A stretch of 64,000 nucleotides of DNA. It comes from Microbispora hainanensis. Its GTDB lineage: Bacteria; Actinomycetota; Actinomycetes; Streptosporangiales; Streptosporangiaceae. Under the pieces are notes generated by a model. The model searched no databases, was not told the origin of the DNA, and saw only the letters and a list, made by a program, of their open reading frames with translations. Positions within the stretch are counted from its first letter, which is position 1; each line of letters begins with the position of its first letter. The position numbers were made by a program, and so were the translations under genes. Positions 63,960-64,000 of this stretch are shown one piece after another. Location of the stretch: the NCBI RefSeq assembly GCF_006874475.1, contig NZ_VIRM01000036.1:1-64000 (forward strand), written 5' to 3'.

Positions 63960-64000
63960 CTACTTGTCGATGTCGCCCACCACGAAGAACATCGAGCCGA
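63960..64000 (-). CDS. 3' end of an unidentified gene (partial)
   Basis: The minus strand enters from the right edge in an open frame ending GSMFFVVGDIDK and TAG at 63962-63960. Only 12 codons are visible, too few to identify it. It would converge on the DUF3180 gene with a 16-bp gap. Confidence 0.35.
   Translation of the reverse strand, partial: GSMFFVVGDIDK

Overview
The window reads as the chromosome of a high-G+C actinomycete. Codon use is strongly GC3-biased, GTG starts are common, and there are Tat and lipoprotein signals and many ECF sigma factors. The conserved block at the right end (ppa, dacB, HEETH metalloprotease, tilS, hpt, ftsH, folE, folP, folB, folK, DUF3180) is the standard actinobacterial order. 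The fused sigma/anti-sigma gene and the ABC-F and CU044_5270-type genes suggest Streptosporangiales (Nonomuraea/Microbispora/Streptosporangium-like), but that family assignment is inference. No rRNA, tRNA, CRISPR array or replication origin was seen.

Left region, about 1-12 kb, is accessory DNA that looks less GC-extreme than the rest. It holds an overlapping two-gene unit (295-1162), orphan fragments, and a DNA-modification/defence module. The module is a 1406-residue protein joining a Cas4/RecB-like nuclease to an SF1 (DNA2-type) helicase, a C5-cytosine methyltransferase just upstream on the same strand, and a divergent Vsr-type endonuclease. To its right are a HAD phosphatase gene, a decayed second copy of it truncated by an IS256-family remnant, and a secreted protein of unknown function.

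Middle region, about 12-48 kb, is a dense run of regulators and small operons. It includes a two-component system divergent from a Tat-exported Tiki/EreA-like protein with a large palindrome between them, and an orphan DesK/NarL-type kinase. Two TetR genes each face a target operon (a PanE-like reductase; a VOC protein plus aldo-keto reductase), and each divergent gap carries a pair of palindromes. Also here are a Tat-exported phospholipase C, PAS and LysR genes, an XRE-NB-ARC-TPR protein, a SigE-family sigma followed by a membrane-anchored FtsX-like ectodomain protein, a secreted protein with 16 RPV repeats, an EhpF/EhpG-like carboxylate activation and reduction pair, an ECF sigma with a CU044_5270-type membrane partner, an ABC-F ATPase, an SDR, a zinc alcohol dehydrogenase and an MmyB-like regulator.

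Right region, about 48-64 kb, is envelope and core metabolism: a lipoprotein, a saccharopine-dehydrogenase-like protein, a single polypeptide joining sigma, zinc anti-sigma motif, membrane segment and a long Pro/Gly-rich ectodomain, an NlpC/P60 hydrolase, pyrophosphatase, PBP4-type carboxypeptidase, then tRNA-lysidine, purine-salvage, FtsH and folate genes. The folate run folE-folP-NTF2-folB-folK-DUF3180 is tightly spaced with 4-nt overlaps.

The most promising material for undescribed biology is the methyltransferase/nuclease-helicase/Vsr module (2.6-8.9 kb), the one-protein sigma/anti-sigma/ectodomain (50.3-52.3 kb), the sigma plus FtsX-ectodomain pair (31.1-32.3 kb) and the RPV-repeat secreted protein (32.4-33.5 kb).
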